64,000 nucleotides of DNA from an uncultured Erysipelotrichaceae bacterium (GCA_945875435.1 CAMCKH010000003.1:1-64000), one strand, 5' to 3'; shown: positions 39,822 to 49,477, numbered from the stretch's first letter. The notes: a model not told the origin generated them from the sequence alone. Made by a program: numbers and translations.

Positions 39822-40776
39822 CTACATCACTTCCTTTTTTAATAATATATCTTGTTTTATATACTTTATTTTTTTCACTATTAATAATTGATTTCGCAGC
39901 TAAAACACCAGCTTGTAAATAATCATGCAAAACCAATGTAGGAGCAGGATATAAAATATCTAAATATTTATGTGCTCCAAAACCAATAAGTTTAAAATTA
40001 GGTTTTAATTTATTTTTATAAATAAAACGATAAAACTCTATTATTTGTTTGGTTGTTGAACAAATTATTAATTTATTATCAAGTACATATTTATTTTTTT
40101 CAATCATTTCTTTAATTTCTAAGGTGTTAAAATTAGTTTTAATGATTGTGGTTTTAATATTTTTTTGTTTTAAAAAATCTAATATTATCCCTTTTCTAAT
40201 TCCAGTTATCGCTTCATCCTTGATGTTTAAATCAAAATAAATAGCCTCTTTAAAATTGCTATTATCTATCTCATCAAGAAGCTCTAAAGAAGCATTTTTA
40301 TCATCGTTAATAATTGAAATATACTCTTCATATTCCTGACCCATCACAACCAAAGGAACTTTAATTTCTTTAAAAATATCCAAATAACGATCATTTTTAT
40401 CACTCGCATACACAATCATTCCATCGATATTTAAAGAATTTAAAACACGAATATTTTCTTCTTCTTTTTTCAAATTATAATTTGAACTCAAAACAATAAT
40501 GGTATAATTATTATTTTTTAAAACATCATCTATGGACTTTAATGATTTTGATACAAAATAAGAATCTAAACAAGGTACCGAAATCGCAATTAAACCACTT
40601 TTCTTAGCCTTTAATTTCGCAAAAGTATTAGGCTTATAGTTATATTTATCAACAATTTCTTTAATTTTATGTCTGGTACTTTCTTTGACATAGCCACCAT
40701 TGTAATATCTTGATATTGTGGTTTTGGAAAAACCACTTATTTTTGCAATTTCTTTAATTGTTATTTTCTTGTTCAT
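39814..40776 (-). CDS. scrR: Sucrose operon repressor, LacI family
   Basis: This 320-residue regulator has the helix-turn-helix ITIKEIAKISGFSKTTISRYYNGGYV at the N-terminus and a periplasmic-binding-like effector domain. The YYNGGYV ending of the recognition helix is typical of ScrR/SacR proteins. It lies between scrB and scrK, overlapping scrB by 23 bases, and probably controls the palindrome at 44055-44066 in front of scrA. Confidence 0.88.
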   Translation of the reverse strand: MNKKITIKEIAKISGFSKTTISRYYNGGYVKESTRHKIKEIVDKYNYKPNTFAKLKAKKSGLIAISVPCLDSYFVSKSLKSIDDVLKNNNYTIIVLSSNYNLKKEEENIRVLNSLNIDGMIVYASDKNDRYLDIFKEIKVPLVVMGQEYEEYISIINDDKNASLELLDEIDNSNFKEAIYFDLNIKDEAITGIRKGIILDFLKQKNIKTTIIKTNFNTLEIKEMIEKNKYVLDNKLIICSTTKQIIEFYRFIYKNKLKPNFKLIGFGAHKYLDILYPAPTLVLHDYLQAGVLAAKSIINSEKNKVYKTRYIIKKGSDVDE

Positions 40777-42184
40777 AATTAAATTCTATAATATTAAAAT
40801 TTTTAAGTTTAAAAATCTTATAATTATATTCTAAATTATTAATTAAGAAAAATAAATAATTTTCTTTAAAATAACATCTACTACTGATAGTATAAATACC
40901 GTCATTAATAAAAATTTCAACACTACTACTATCAAAATAAAAATGTAGACTATCTAATTTATCAAGTTTAAATTTTCTAATATCTCTATTAGTTTTTTTA
41001 TTTTTAAATTCAAAATAAAAAATTCCCATTTCATATTTTATGATTAATTCATCATTTATTACTAAATCTAACTCATTATCTAAATCGCTCAAAATAACTT
41101 CTACTGATTTATTGTAATTTTTTAAATCTTTAAAATCTAAAATTTCTTTTTCTCTTAAATTTAAAAATTCTACTAATGGTTTTTGAATTAAATGACCATA
41201 TTTATTAACACTTAATTCTCTTGGAATAGTTAAACAATGATTAAATCCTTGAACTTCATCTTGATATGCAAAATCTGCCATACCCATCCAAGCAATTAAA
41301 ATATTTCTATCTTTTTCATCCACAAAAGATTGCGAAGCATAAAAGTCAAAACCCTTATCAATCTCTATAAATTCTTTCAATTGATAAGTCTTATTTTCTA
41401 AATCTAAATCTAAATTAAAATAACCTACTTGGTATTTATTTTGAAAGTTAAACTCTTGATTTAAAATACCTTGTGGTGAAATAAATAAGAACCATTTATC
41501 TTGAATTTTTACAAGGTCAGGACATTCCCACATATAACCAAAATATGATTTGCTTTCAATTTTAAAATGATAATCCCATTCCTCTAAATCTTTAGATTTA
41601 TAAATTAAAGCTATCCCTTTGCCTTCATTATTTTTAGCACCTAAAACCATATAATAAATCCCGTTTTCTAAAAAAACTTTTGGATCTCTGATATGGACAC
41701 TCACAAAATTTGGGTATTCTTTTAAAATAATTTTTTTACTTTCAAAAGTATTACCATCGTTAGATGTTACTTTAATTACACTTTGAATTCTACCCTCATA
41801 ATCATAATTGTATTTCTTGTCGTTAAATTTATGATTACCAGTATAAAAATAGTGGATCTTACCATCTTTTTTAATGGCACTACCACTATAAGCTCCATCT
41901 TTATCTTCTAAAATATCGCTAAATATAAATGGTTGGTGTTCTTCATAATTAATCCAATCTTTACTACTATAGTGACCCCATATTTTATTATCCCACCCTA
42001 AAGAAAATGGAGAATGTTGAAAATAGATATGGTTTATGCCATTAAATTGACATAAACCATTAGGATCATTAAGCCATCCGCCCATTGCCATCAAATGATA
42101 ATTAAGGCGATTTGGATTATTTAAAGAATCTTTTCTTAATTTTTTAAAAATTTCAATATTTTTTAAAAATTCTAATTTATTCAT
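40754..42184 (-). CDS. scrB: Sucrose-6-phosphate hydrolase, GH32
   Basis: This 476-residue enzyme splits sucrose-6-phosphate into glucose-6-phosphate and fructose. It has the GH32 signatures GWLNDPNGL with the nucleophilic aspartate (about 37), FQHSPFSLGWDNKIWGH, the transition-state stabiliser HIRDPKVF (about 163) and the acid/base glutamate in MWECPDLV (about 222). The start overlaps the scrA stop in ATGA. Confidence 0.95.
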   Translation of the reverse strand: MNKLEFLKNIEIFKKLRKDSLNNPNRLNYHLMAMGGWLNDPNGLCQFNGINHIYFQHSPFSLGWDNKIWGHYSSKDWINYEEHQPFIFSDILEDKDGAYSGSAIKKDGKIHYFYTGNHKFNDKKYNYDYEGRIQSVIKVTSNDGNTFESKKIILKEYPNFVSVHIRDPKVFLENGIYYMVLGAKNNEGKGIALIYKSKDLEEWDYHFKIESKSYFGYMWECPDLVKIQDKWFLFISPQGILNQEFNFQNKYQVGYFNLDLDLENKTYQLKEFIEIDKGFDFYASQSFVDEKDRNILIAWMGMADFAYQDEVQGFNHCLTIPRELSVNKYGHLIQKPLVEFLNLREKEILDFKDLKNYNKSVEVILSDLDNELDLVINDELIIKYEMGIFYFEFKNKKTNRDIRKFKLDKLDSLHFYFDSSSVEIFINDGIYTISSRCYFKENYLFFLINNLEYNYKIFKLKNFNIIEFNYEQENNN

Positions 42185-44040
42185 TTGATATTGATGATAC
42201 TTTCTTTAGTAGGATCAATTTCTACTGTTTTTCCACTACCAACCTCAGTTATCACAAATACTGTTTCTGTTTTATATCCAGCTTCAACAATTTTATCAAT
42301 ATCAAACTCAACTAATTTAGTACCTTTTTTAACAACATCGCCATCTTTTACAAAAGAATTAAAACCATTACCTTCCATTTTAACTGTATCAATACCGATG
42401 TGCAATAAAGCCTTGCTTCCATCATTAAATTTTAAACCTAAAGCATGTTTAGTAGGATATACAAATTCCACAACTAAATCTGCAGGAGCATAAGTGATAT
42501 TTTCAGTAGGGAAAATCACGACCCCTTTACCTAATACTTCTGAAGCAAATGTAGCATCACTTGATTCTTTTACATTTTTCACTTCACCTTTTAATGGTGA
42601 ACTTAAACTAACTACTTCGCTTTTAGATTCTACTTTAACTTCTTTTTTGTTGAAAGTAGCAAAAATTATAGTGAAGATAATACCTAAAACTAACGCTATT
42701 GAATGTGCAATTACATAATTTAGATAACCATTATTATCTGGAGAAGCTATCGCAAATCCAGGAAGAGCTGTAGCACCAAAACCAATTGAAACTAATTTTG
42801 AAAAATATACATAAGCACCAGAAATTGAAGCAGCTATACAACCCGCAACTAATGGGAATTTATATCTTAAATTGATACCAAAAATTGCTGGTTCACTAAT
42901 ACCGAATAAAATACTTACAAAGGCTGGAATAGAAATATCTTTAACTCTCTTATCTTTTCTATTTAATAAATAATAACCGATAACCGCTCCACCTTGAGCC
43001 ATTAACGCAACTGACATTAATGGATTTAAGAAATTAAAGCCAGTTTCTGCAATAAGAGTAGCTTCTACTGCATTTAAAATATGATGTAAACCTGTTATAA
43101 CTATGACTTGTTGTAGCCCTGCAAAAAGCATATAACCAACAACACCTAAGTTTTCAGTAGTCCAAAGTAATCCATTCACAATAAAATCACTAAGAGCTCT
43201 TCCGAAAGGACCCACTATTACAAATAATAGAATTGTTGAAATGAATACTGTAAGCATTGATGATAATAAGAATTTAACTACAGAAGGTATTCTTTTTTCA
43301 AAGAATTTATCTAAAGTCGCAACCACAAAACCCATCAATAAAGCTACAATAATACTTCCTTGGAAGCCTACCATTTCAATTTTTAAACCTAATAAGTTTA
43401 AAATTTCAGGATTGAAGTTAGCACTACCTACGCTATAAGCATTCGCAAGGCTACCATCTATCATAATAGCACCCACAACTAACCCTACAATTGGACGACC
43501 ACCAAACTTAATTGTCGCTGAATAACATACTACCATTGGTAGAATGATGAAAATCGCAGTTGATGCAAGGGCAGCCAATCTATTTAAAGCATATAAAAAT
43601 TCATTATTTAAAACTGCTTCACTTTTACCTAAAACACCAGTCAATCCCATTAAAATCGCAGCAGCCAAAATAGCTGGAATTATTGGAACAAAAACATCTG
43701 ATAATGTTTTAATAACATTTTGTAAGAAATTTTGATTTTTTAAATCTAACTCCTTAATATCGCTTAAAGACATATTTTCTTGTCCTGTAATTTTTGCAAA
43801 AACTTGATATACTTCATTCACAATTCCTGCACCAAAAATAATTTGTACTTGATTACCTACGATAAACGCCCCTTTAACCAAATCAATATTTTCTAATTCT
43901 TCAACTTTAATTCCACTCACATCTGAAACTAAAATTCTTAAACGAGTAGCACAATGTGCAACCCCAGTGATATTTTCTTTGCCAGATAATTTTTCAATTA
44001 TAGCATTTGAAATATCACGATATTGTTTATCTTTACCCAT
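42181..44040 (-). CDS. scrA: Sucrose-specific PTS transporter EIIBCA
   Basis: This 619-residue three-domain permease imports and phosphorylates sucrose. The EIIB domain (about 1-85) has the phosphocysteine in VAHCATRLRI; the EIIC domain (about 105-455) has about ten membrane helices with FGISEPAIFGIN; the EIIA domain (about 475-619) has the phosphohistidine in LLHIGIDTVKMEG. Fusion of its own EIIA means no separate Crr-like protein is needed. AGGAGG precedes the ATG. It heads scrA-B-R-K, with an operator and a cre in its promoter. Confidence 0.94.
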   Translation of the reverse strand: MGKDKQYRDISNAIIEKLSGKENITGVAHCATRLRILVSDVSGIKVEELENIDLVKGAFIVGNQVQIIFGAGIVNEVYQVFAKITGQENMSLSDIKELDLKNQNFLQNVIKTLSDVFVPIIPAILAAAILMGLTGVLGKSEAVLNNEFLYALNRLAALASTAIFIILPMVVCYSATIKFGGRPIVGLVVGAIMIDGSLANAYSVGSANFNPEILNLLGLKIEMVGFQGSIIVALLMGFVVATLDKFFEKRIPSVVKFLLSSMLTVFISTILLFVIVGPFGRALSDFIVNGLLWTTENLGVVGYMLFAGLQQVIVITGLHHILNAVEATLIAETGFNFLNPLMSVALMAQGGAVIGYYLLNRKDKRVKDISIPAFVSILFGISEPAIFGINLRYKFPLVAGCIAASISGAYVYFSKLVSIGFGATALPGFAIASPDNNGYLNYVIAHSIALVLGIIFTIIFATFNKKEVKVESKSEVVSLSSPLKGEVKNVKESSDATFASEVLGKGVVIFPTENITYAPADLVVEFVYPTKHALGLKFNDGSKALLHIGIDTVKMEGNGFNSFVKDGDVVKKGTKLVEFDIDKIVEAGYKTETVFVITEVGSGKTVEIDPTKESIINIK

Positions 44041-44054
44041 TTTTCCTCCTTTAT

Positions 44055-44066
44055 GGTACCGATACC
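44055..44066. promoter_or_regulatory. Predicted ScrR operator in the scrA promoter
   Basis: GGTACCGATACC is a near-palindrome with a central CG, the usual form of LacI-family operators. It sits between the -10 (TATAAT at 44074-44079, minus strand) and the ribosome binding site, where bound repressor would block transcription. Confidence 0.6.
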
Positions 44067-44086
44067 TATACCTATTATAACAATAA

Positions 44087-44100
44087 TTTATCCGCTTTCA
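44087..44100 (-). promoter_or_regulatory. cre over the -35 of scrA
   Basis: On the minus strand TGAAAGCGGATAAA fits TGNAANCGNWNNCW at 13 of 14 positions. It overlaps the candidate -35 TTGAAA (44096-44101), which is 16 bp from TATAAT. Together with the ScrR operator it gives substrate induction plus glucose repression. Confidence 0.55.
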
Positions 44101-44120
44101 AGTAAAACGCTAACATTTTT

Positions 44121-44963
44121 TTAAAAATAATTTCTAATTATTTGTTTAAATTTTTTATTTTCAACTATTCTTTCAATAAAACTTTCTGAATTTAAATTAT
44201 TTTTTTTAAGAATTTTTGCCATTAAATAAAGATTATATAAAATATCATTTTGTTTAAAACTATTTTCCATACTAATAAAATCTTCTTTCATAATTTCAAT
44301 ATCATTAAACTCTTGAAACCAATAAAGTTTATTCATTTGTTTTAATAAATATAAATAATCATATATTTTATTGGATTTATTAAAAAATTTTTCAAGTTCA
44401 TTAAATATATGAATAGATTTTAAATTCATAATATCCATTTTTTTACATAATTCAAAAGTTTTTACTTCTATTTCAAAACCCAAAACTAAAGCAAAACGAA
44501 TAGCCCTAAAAACTCTTAAACCATCTAATACAAAATTATTATAATAAGTTGCTTTTATTATTTTATTATTAAGATCGTTAATACCATTATGATAATCAAT
44601 TATTAAGTTATTTCTATAATCATACATCAGTGAATTAATGGTAAAATCCCTTCTACAACTACCAATAAAAGTATTTATATTATCAAATTCAAGTATAAAA
44701 TCATTGTGTTTATCTCCACTTTTACTTTCCGTCCTAGCAAAAGATAACTGTGTATTTTTAATTTTAATTGTTTTAAATTTATAATTAATAATATCAATAG
44801 TAAATTTTTTATTTAAAATGGATATTAAATAATTAAAATCTATATTATAAACTTCTATGTCAAAATCATCGGTAGTAATTCCAAGCAAACCATCTCTAAC
44901 ACTTCCCCCTACCAAATAAAAATCTATTTTTTCACTATCTAAAAAATAAATAACTTCATTCAT
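44121..44963 (-). CDS. Short tRNA nucleotidyltransferase / poly(A) polymerase-like protein
   Basis: A 280-residue class II nucleotidyltransferase. The head has LVGGSVRDGLLG (about 18) and the metal-binding DDFDIEVY (about 33); RRDFTINSLMYD (about 120) and LDGLRVFRAIRFA (about 155) follow. The body and tail are much shorter than in usual 380-450 residue CCA-adding enzymes, and there is no HD domain. It may add or repair CCA, or only part of it; both tRNAs in this window already encode CCA. Its ATG is six bases after TATAAT. Confidence 0.8.
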   Translation of the reverse strand: MNEVIYFLDSEKIDFYLVGGSVRDGLLGITTDDFDIEVYNIDFNYLISILNKKFTIDIINYKFKTIKIKNTQLSFARTESKSGDKHNDFILEFDNINTFIGSCRRDFTINSLMYDYRNNLIIDYHNGINDLNNKIIKATYYNNFVLDGLRVFRAIRFALVLGFEIEVKTFELCKKMDIMNLKSIHIFNELEKFFNKSNKIYDYLYLLKQMNKLYWFQEFNDIEIMKEDFISMENSFKQNDILYNLYLMAKILKKNNLNSESFIERIVENKKFKQIIRNYF

Positions 44964-44969
44964 ATATAA

Positions 44970-44975
44970 ATTATA
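44970..44975 (-). promoter_or_regulatory. -10 box of the nucleotidyltransferase gene, six bases from the ATG
   Basis: A perfect TATAAT is followed by six bases and the start codon at 44963. No ribosome binding site fits. The -35 is weak. Confidence 0.55.
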
Positions 44976-45014
44976 CTTGATTTTATTAAACTTTTAAGTT
45001 ATTATTTTTTTATC

Positions 45015-45166
45015 AATAGAGGTAGCGATGCAGAATAGTAACCAGTCGAGAAGGCATTTGTAGACACTGGTGAAAGGCAATCATCGCCGAACTAAAATTA
45101 AAGGCATTTAATTTTGGTGGGGTTATTGGAAATACCAATAACACTCCTACATTGTAGGGTGCTATA
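45015..45166 (+). ncRNA. Lysine riboswitch (L box)
   Basis: The aptamer shows the lysine-riboswitch hallmarks in order: ATAGAGGTAGCG at the 5' side of P1, AATAGTAACCAG, GGTGAAAGGCAATC and ATCGCCGAA in the core (45069-45091), two further helices (ATTAAA...TTTAAT and GGGGTTATTGG...CCAATAACACTCC), and GGGTGCTAT closing P1. It lies directly upstream of an amino-acid ABC transporter operon and makes lysine the likely substrate. Confidence 0.9.
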
Positions 45167-45217
45167 ACATATTTGTTTTTTAAAAATCATATGTTATTGC
45201 ATATGATTATTTTTATT
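45164..45217 (+). promoter_or_regulatory. Riboswitch expression platform: terminator and antiterminator
   Basis: AATCATATG (45185-45193) and CATATGATT (45200-45208) form a hairpin followed by ATTTTTATTT, a terminator just before the ribosome binding site. ATAACATAT near 45165-45173 can instead pair with ATATGTTAT around 45189-45197 to break it. Lysine binding would favour the terminator and switch the transporter off. Confidence 0.75.
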
Positions 45218-45230
45218 TAGGAGGTTTAAA

Positions 45231-46022
45231 ATGATTAAAAAAATATTCATACTTACTCTTTTACTATCACTTTGTGCTTGTAAAAGCTCAAATAACACCA
45301 ATAAATTAGTAGTTGGAATGGAATGCAATTACGCTCCATTTAATTGGACAAGTGTTGAAAATAGTGGTGTAAAAATTAGCGATGTTGATTATTGTGATGG
45401 TTATGATGTTAAAATTGCTAGTAAAATCGCATCTGATTTAAACAAGGAGTTAGTGGTTAAAAAAATTGCTTGGGAAGGACTTATAAGCAGCATTAATACT
45501 GGGGAAATTGATGTTATTATCGCTGGTATGACAAAAACCGAAGAAAGATCTCAGGCCTTAGATTTTACTACTCCATACTATGAATCTGAAATGGTATTAA
45601 TTGTAAAAAACGATAGTCCATTAAAAAACGCAACTACTCTTCAAGATTTTTCAAACAAAAAAGTTTTAGGACAAATTAATACAATTTACGATGAAGTTAT
45701 TGATCAAATCCCAAATGTAAATCACATCACTCCACTCCCAAGTTATCCATTTATGGTTGCTGCACTATTAAGCAGCGAAGTTGATGCTATTGTTGCTGAA
45801 CTTCCTGTAGCTTTAGGGGTAGTTGAAGCTAATAAAGACTTAGCAATAGTAAGTTTTAAAGCAGGAAACGGATTTGTAGCTGATACCACTGTTTCTATTG
45901 CAGTTAAAAAAGGAAACCAAGAATTATTAAATTCTATCCAAACATCACTTGACAAAATAACTAAAGAAGAAAGAAATCAATTAATGGTTGAAAGTGTTAA
46001 AACTCAACCCACAAACAATTAA
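45231..46022 (+). CDS. Lysine (basic amino acid) ABC transporter, substrate-binding lipoprotein
   Basis: This 263-residue family 3 solute-binding protein starts with a signal peptide and a lipobox LSLCAC, so it is lipid-anchored outside the membrane. LVVGMECNYAPFNWT (about 25), VKKIAWEGLISSINTGEIDVIIAGMTKTEER and FTTPYYESEMVLIV follow the polar amino acid-binding pattern. TTAGGAGG precedes the ATG. The lysine riboswitch upstream indicates lysine as ligand. The permease begins three bases after its stop. Confidence 0.9.
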   Translation: MIKKIFILTLLLSLCACKSSNNTNKLVVGMECNYAPFNWTSVENSGVKISDVDYCDGYDVKIASKIASDLNKELVVKKIAWEGLISSINTGEIDVIIAGMTKTEERSQALDFTTPYYESEMVLIVKNDSPLKNATTLQDFSNKKVLGQINTIYDEVIDQIPNVNHITPLPSYPFMVAALLSSEVDAIVAELPVALGVVEANKDLAIVSFKAGNGFVADTTVSIAVKKGNQELLNSIQTSLDKITKEERNQLMVESVKTQPTNN

Positions 46023-46024
46023 TT

Positions 46025-46759
46025 ATGATTTTAATCTTAGAAAAATATTGGCTTAGCTTTGTTTATGGAACAATCATCACTCTATTCATAGCATTAAGCG
46101 GAACATTAATAGGTCTTATATTTGGTCTTATTACTTCTTTAATCAAAAATATTGAGGCTGAAAAAAATAGCTCTTACATCAAAAAAATCATACTTAAAAT
46201 CAGCAACTTCATTATAGATACTTATATTACTATTTTTAGAGGAACTCCAATGATGGTACAGGCAATGATAATTTATTATGGAGTTTATAGCCTAGGTTTT
46301 GAATGGTCTAAAATAATTGCTGCAATTGTAATTGTTTCAATTAATACTGGAGCTTATATGGCAGAAATAATTAGAGGAGGTCTACAATCTATTGATAAAG
46401 GGCAAAATGAAGCTGCTAGATCTTTAGGTATGAGTCAAAAACAAAGTTTAATCTATATTTTAATGCCACAAGCTATTAAAAATTCTTTCCCAGCTATTGG
46501 TAATGAATTTATTGTAAATATCAAAGATACTTCGGTTTTGAATGTTATAGGTGTTATTGAATTATATTTCCAATCTTCAAGTATTGCTGGAAGTAGCTAT
46601 AAAATAGTTGAAACATTCACCATAACTGCACTAATATATTTATTTATAACTTTTACTGTTTCTAGAATTTTAAATTATTTTGAGAAAAAATTGGGCTTTA
46701 TAGAAACATCTTTCCCATCATCTCAAACAAATGAGAAAGGATTGGTTAAAAATATATGA
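46025..46759 (+). CDS. Lysine ABC transporter, permease
   Basis: A 244-residue HisM-type permease with about five membrane helices. It has [16 protein letters not shown] and the EAA loop [21 protein letters not shown] (in part), which contacts the ATPase. The last four bases overlap the ATPase start. One permease gene suggests a homodimer. Confidence 0.9.
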   Translation: MILILEKYWLSFVYGTIITLFIALSGTLIGLIFGLITSLIKNIEAEKNSSYIKKIILKISNFIIDTYITIFRGTPMMVQAMIIYYGVYSLGFEWSKIIAAIVIVSINTGAYMAEIIRGGLQSIDKGQNEAARSLGMSQKQSLIYILMPQAIKNSFPAIGNEFIVNIKDTSVLNVIGVIELYFQSSSIAGSSYKIVETFTITALIYLFITFTVSRILNYFEKKLGFIETSFPSSQTNEKGLVKNI

Positions 46760-47478
46760 TACAAATTAAAAATTTAAGTAAGAGTTTTAACAATTTAGAA
46801 GTTTTAAAAAATATAAATTTAACTATTGAAAAAAATACAGTTCATACAATTATTGGAAGTAGTGGTAGCGGCAAAAGCACTCTCCTTAGATGTATAAATT
46901 TATTAGAAACTCCTGATAGCGGCGAAATAATCGTATTTAATCAAAATATTTTAAACAGTAATTTTGATATTGATAACTATAGAAGAAAGGTTTCGATGGT
47001 ATTTCAAAATTTTAATTTATTTGATAACTTAAATGTATTAAAAAATTGTACCATCGCTTTAGAAAAAGTTTTAAAAATACCTACCAAACAAGCTAATGAA
47101 ATCGCAATTAAAAATTTAACCGATGTAGGTTTAAAAGATTTTATTTATCAAAATGTAAAAAAACTTAGCGGAGGTCAAAAACAACGAGTTGCGATCGCAA
47201 GATCACTTTGTTTAAATCCTGATGTGATACTATTTGATGAACCCACTAGTGCATTAGATCCTGAAATGGTGGAAGAAGTTTTAAAAACTATTAAATCACT
47301 TGCTAAACTAGATATTACTATTATTATAGTTACTCACGAAATGCAATTTGCTAGAGAAGTTTCTGATACTGTTCATTTTATGGATAAAGGGGTTGTGGTT
47401 GAAAGTCTAAGTCCAGAAATAATGTATACAAATCCTAAAAACGAAAGAACAAGAGAATTTCTTAAAAAATTCCTATAG
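46756..47478 (+). CDS. Lysine ABC transporter, ATP-binding protein
   Basis: A 240-residue polar-amino-acid type ABC ATPase with Walker [17 protein letters not shown]-loop VFQNFNLF, signature [15 protein letters not shown], Walker [13 protein letters not shown] and the switch histidine in IIVTHE. It completes the riboswitch-controlled operon. Its 3' end overlaps the convergent TrmH-like gene by six bases. Confidence 0.93.
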   Translation: MIQIKNLSKSFNNLEVLKNINLTIEKNTVHTIIGSSGSGKSTLLRCINLLETPDSGEIIVFNQNILNSNFDIDNYRRKVSMVFQNFNLFDNLNVLKNCTIALEKVLKIPTKQANEIAIKNLTDVGLKDFIYQNVKKLSGGQKQRVAIARSLCLNPDVILFDEPTSALDPEMVEEVLKTIKSLAKLDITIIIVTHEMQFAREVSDTVHFMDKGVVVESLSPEIMYTNPKNERTREFLKKFL

Positions 47479-48126
47479 AAATTGTAAATTATATAAAACT
47501 ATTGATACTATTAAAGGAAAATCATAATTTTCCTTTTTATTTATGTAAAAAGCATTACTATTTTCTTCGCCGAAAATTAAACTGTAATTATTACTTTCTA
47601 TTTTTTCACTACTAAATAAATTATTGCCATTTTGATTGAAAAAATATAATTGTTGTTCAGGGTATTTTTTCAAATATTCATCAAGCGAATTAAACTTTTC
47701 AAAATTTATTAAAAAAATACCACCCATACTAGATCTTACGGTTTTTAAATTAAAAATATCTAAATCATTATCAATAAGGACTAAATCTTTAAAATTAAAA
47801 GATGCCATTGTTCTCATTATTGTACCCAAATCACCTTCATCTACCTTGCCTTTAATCACAAAATGTTTATTACTGACTAAATTATTTTGAAAATGATGAA
47901 ATTTACCAATCACATAACAATTTTCCTTTAAACTTATTTCATTAAAAATCTTGTCATTATAGCTATATTTAATATTTTTATTTTCTAAATCTTTAATAAA
48001 TTTAAAATAAATCTCATTTTTTTTAATTTTATTGCTGATAAATATTTCTATAACCTTATCTTTTTGATATTTAATAAGATCTATTGTAAGCGACATACCT
48101 AAAGTGTAAGAAATTAACTTTTTCAT
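47473..48126 (-). CDS. TrmH/SpoU-like RNA methyltransferase, divergent
   Basis: This 217-residue protein carries a SpoU-type knot region: [24 protein letters not shown] (motif 1, about 113-136), [23 protein letters not shown] (motif 2) and a degraded motif 3 [12 protein letters not shown]. Motif 1 normally has NxGxxxRxA; here it is [10 protein letters not shown], so the asparagine is replaced. It may still methylate rRNA or tRNA ribose, or be inactive. The start is seven bases after TACAAT, predicting a leaderless mRNA. Confidence 0.7.
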   Translation of the reverse strand: MKKLISYTLGMSLTIDLIKYQKDKVIEIFISNKIKKNEIYFKFIKDLENKNIKYSYNDKIFNEISLKENCYVIGKFHHFQNNLVSNKHFVIKGKVDEGDLGTIMRTMASFNFKDLVLIDNDLDIFNLKTVRSSMGGIFLINFEKFNSLDEYLKKYPEQQLYFFNQNGNNLFSSEKIESNNYSLIFGEENSNAFYINKKENYDFPLIVSIVLYNLQFL

Positions 48127-48133
48127 TATTAAT

Positions 48134-48163
48134 ATTGTATATTAATATAAAAAAAATTAAAAT
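48134..48163. promoter_or_regulatory. Overlapping divergent promoters for the TrmH-like gene and murT
   Basis: The plus strand has TTGTAT (48135-48140), 17 bp and TAAAAT (48158-48163), then six bases to the murT ATG. The minus strand has TACAAT (48134-48139), seven bases before the TrmH-like ATG. The minus -10 covers the plus -35, so the two promoters share DNA and both mRNAs should be leaderless. Confidence 0.55.
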
Positions 48164-48169
48164 AAATAT

Positions 48170-49477
48170 ATGAACTTATTGCTTATATTATTCGCAAAGC
48201 TACTAATTCTTATTGGTAAAAAACTAAAAAGAGGGTCTTCCTTACCTGGAAAAATAATTTATAAAATTAATAAAAATATCTTTAAATATTTTAAATTCAA
48301 AAACACCAAGTTAATTGGAGTTACTGGAAGTAGCGGCAAAGGAAGTAGTAGTTATTTAATCGTCCAAATTTTAAGAGATTTAAACTATAAAGTTGGATAT
48401 AATGATTCTGGAAGTAATTTAAGTTATGCGATTTTAACTACTATAATTGATAACTGTGATATTTTTGGAAATTCTAAAGTTGATTATTTTGTTTTTGAAA
48501 TGGATGAAAGATTTAGTATCTTTGTTTTTAAAGATTTAATTTTTGATCAAATATTAATTACAAATATAACTAAAGATCAGCCTCCAAGACAATATAATCC
48601 TGAAACTGTTATCAACATTTTAAATAAAGGTTTAAAAAATCAAAATAATTTAATTATTAATGCTAATGATCCTATTATGCAACATTTTACCTTTAATAAA
48701 AATGTAACTTATTACGATATCAAAGATAAAAACATCTCATACCAAACACAAATTTTTAATAATTCTTACACCAATTATCACAATGAAGAGAAAATAAAAT
48801 ATCATCATTACTATTTTGAAAATACTGGTGATTATTACTGTGAAAAAAATAATTTTAAAACCCCAAAAAGCGATATTAGTGCTACTTTAATAGATTATGA
48901 AAAATTAGAAATATTAGTAAATGGAATCAATTTTAAACTAGCCTACCCTATGCTTTTTGATGTATACAACACTCTTTCGGTAATAAGTTTATTTTATGCT
49001 TTAAATTTTAATTTAAAAACCATCTCAAATTCAATGAAAAAAAGATACATCGACAAGAAAATATATAATAGTTTTATTGAGAATAATAGAAAAGTGGTTG
49101 TTATTAATAATAAAAATGAAAATAGCGGTTCTTTTAATCAAGCTATGCTTTATTTAGCAAGACAGCAGGAACAAAAAATTTTAGTTGTTGGGTGGAAAGA
49201 AATTTCAAGAAGATATGAATTTAACGATATGAGTTGGTTATATGATGTGGAATTTGAAATAATTAAAAATGTTGAAAAAGTATACTGTGTTGGAATTGAT
49301 GCTTATGATATTGCTTTAAGAATGAAATATGCTGGGTTTAAAAACATCATCATCAGTCAAGATTTAAAAAACGCAGTTCAAAAACTTAAAAATGATAATT
49401 TGAATATTTATGCAGTTTTAAATTTTGATTACATCCTGCCTTTCAATAAATATATGGAGGAAAATTATGAAAATTAA
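48170..49477 (+). CDS. murT: MurT-like lipid II isoglutaminyl synthase subunit, divergent
   Basis: MurT with GatD amidates D-glutamate of lipid II. The 435-residue protein has the MurT start LKRGSSLPGKIIYKI, a Mur-ligase P-loop-like GVTGSSGKGSSS (about 50-61; usual form GTNGKT), FVFEMDER, NITKDQPPRQYNPE, and the DUF1727 part with NNKNENSGSFNQAM and DMSWLYDVEFE. The central zinc ribbon, normally four cysteines in two CxxC pairs, is reduced to one cysteine at about 224 (YYCEKNNFKTP). Partner gatD overlaps its end by 11 bases. Family membership is clear; activity is in doubt. Confidence 0.82.
   Translation: MNLLLILFAKLLILIGKKLKRGSSLPGKIIYKINKNIFKYFKFKNTKLIGVTGSSGKGSSSYLIVQILRDLNYKVGYNDSGSNLSYAILTTIIDNCDIFGNSKVDYFVFEMDERFSIFVFKDLIFDQILITNITKDQPPRQYNPETVINILNKGLKNQNNLIINANDPIMQHFTFNKNVTYYDIKDKNISYQTQIFNNSYTNYHNEEKIKYHHYYFENTGDYYCEKNNFKTPKSDISATLIDYEKLEILVNGINFKLAYPMLFDVYNTLSVISLFYALNFNLKTISNSMKKRYIDKKIYNSFIENNRKVVVINNKNENSGSFNQAMLYLARQQEQKILVVGWKEISRRYEFNDMSWLYDVEFEIIKNVEKVYCVGIDAYDIALRMKYAGFKNIIISQDLKNAVQKLKNDNLNIYAVLNFDYILPFNKYMEENYEN

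Noticed and set aside
42181-42184. UGA read as tryptophan (mollicute code)
   Set aside because: UGA ends scrA in the ATGA overlap and tryptophan is encoded by UGG throughout, so the standard code is used.
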